Source: Acidicapsa dinghuensis (GTDB taxonomy: Bacteria > Acidobacteriota > Terriglobia > Terriglobales > Acidobacteriaceae). From it: 64,000 bases of DNA. Positions 63,836 to 64,000 of this stretch are shown piece by piece. Both the position numbers and the translations under genes were made by a program. Where the stretch lies: the NCBI RefSeq assembly GCF_025685685.1, contig NZ_JAGSYH010000008.1, forward strand, positions 124,001-188,000, written 5' to 3'. Each line of letters begins with the position of its first letter. Positions within the stretch are counted from its first letter, which is position 1. The notes beneath the pieces are model-generated. The model did no database searches. It was not told where the DNA came from and saw only the letters and a program-made list of their open reading frames with translations.

Positions 63836-64000
63836 CAATAAAAAAAACAGAAGACACGGAGAGACACGGCGTAATTTTCGAAGTTACTTATTTCTTTGCA
63901 CAACACAAACAGCGCCAAGAGATGTGCCTCCGTCAAACGGATTAACTAAAACTCAGGAATTAGCTGGAGCTCGAAAAAACCGTGAAGCATGCTCATCCGT

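Larger units (their letters stand above)
63417..64000. other. Right-edge region without an ordinary gene
   Basis: This 584-base stretch after the YXWGXW gene holds its terminator, then about 230 bases of AT-rich sequence, then the nested inverted repeats and tiny ORF described separately (63709-63835). After 63835 there is an AT-rich tail to the window edge with an A-run (AATAAAAAAAAC) at 63837-63848. No conventional gene is supported. A promoter or leader for a gene beyond the edge is likely. Confidence 0.5.

Noticed and set aside
1..64000. CRISPR arrays, prophage, insertion sequences, tRNA or rRNA genes
   Set aside because: No regularly spaced repeats, transposase, integrase or phage genes, and no tRNA cloverleaf or rRNA segment was recognised on either strand.

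Overview
The window looks like chromosomal DNA of an Acidobacteriota bacterium, most likely a member of the Terriglobia/Acidobacteriaceae. GC content looks moderately high by eye (not counted). It encodes a giant TonB-dependent receptor with an N-terminal carboxypeptidase-regulatory-like domain, a DUF885 metallopeptidase, a SPINDLY-type O-GlcNAc transferase, a YXWGXW-repeat protein, a DUF756-containing phospholipase C, an Ig-like lipoprotein and decayed copies of a short intergenic repeat. That combination is typical of this group. The lineage is inferred from gene content; no marker tree was possible. Almost everything reads as core or ordinary accessory metabolism. I see no phage, insertion sequence, CRISPR array, toxin-antitoxin pair, rRNA or tRNA.

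Layout, left third (1-23 kb): katG (cut by the window edge) diverges from oxyR. Next come a DUF2164 protein, smc with an unusual acidic insertion in its ATPase head, an EF-P paralogue of the EfpL/YeiP type, a J-domain protein, purC, a CvpA-family protein, a Fis-like HTH protein, and a HAD phosphatase overlapping a secretin-like protein. A thioredoxin-fold protein and nadE follow on the minus strand, then a metallophosphoesterase, a polyprenyl glycosylphosphotransferase and a minus-strand group (M20 dipeptidase, mobA, MlaF-like ATPase). A PagL-like outer-membrane protein closes the region.

Middle third (23-46 kb): a 1273-residue TonB-dependent receptor; a DUF885 peptidase; a TetR/MFS efflux/DinB cluster with a palindromic operator candidate; an Lgt-like protein and a RetSat/CrtI-like oxidoreductase divergent from a second TetR regulator, with a duplicated perfect operator candidate between them; hpt and deoC for nucleotide salvage; a VOC protein; a GAF-GAF-SpoIIE phosphatase; a Tat-exported phospholipase C; an Ig-domain lipoprotein; and a Gfo/Idh/MocA oxidoreductase.

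Right third (46-64 kb): an alpha/beta hydrolase, a Tat-exported GH38-family protein with an altered metal-binding motif, a DJ-1/PfpI protein, a MetE-C-like protein, a TPR/GT41 glycosyltransferase, aroA, a TolC-family protein, truA, an M20 peptidase, a lone DppB-type permease, a probable rpoZ, an acidic hypothetical protein and a YXWGXW protein. The last 300 bases hold no ordinary gene. They contain nested inverted repeats followed by a good ribosome-binding site and an 11-residue ORF, the least explained stretch in the window.

Several translation starts were moved from the longest ORF to internal codons with better ribosome-binding sites or signal peptides. Four genes appear to start at TTG (purC, the secretin-like gene, the thioredoxin-like gene, aroA).
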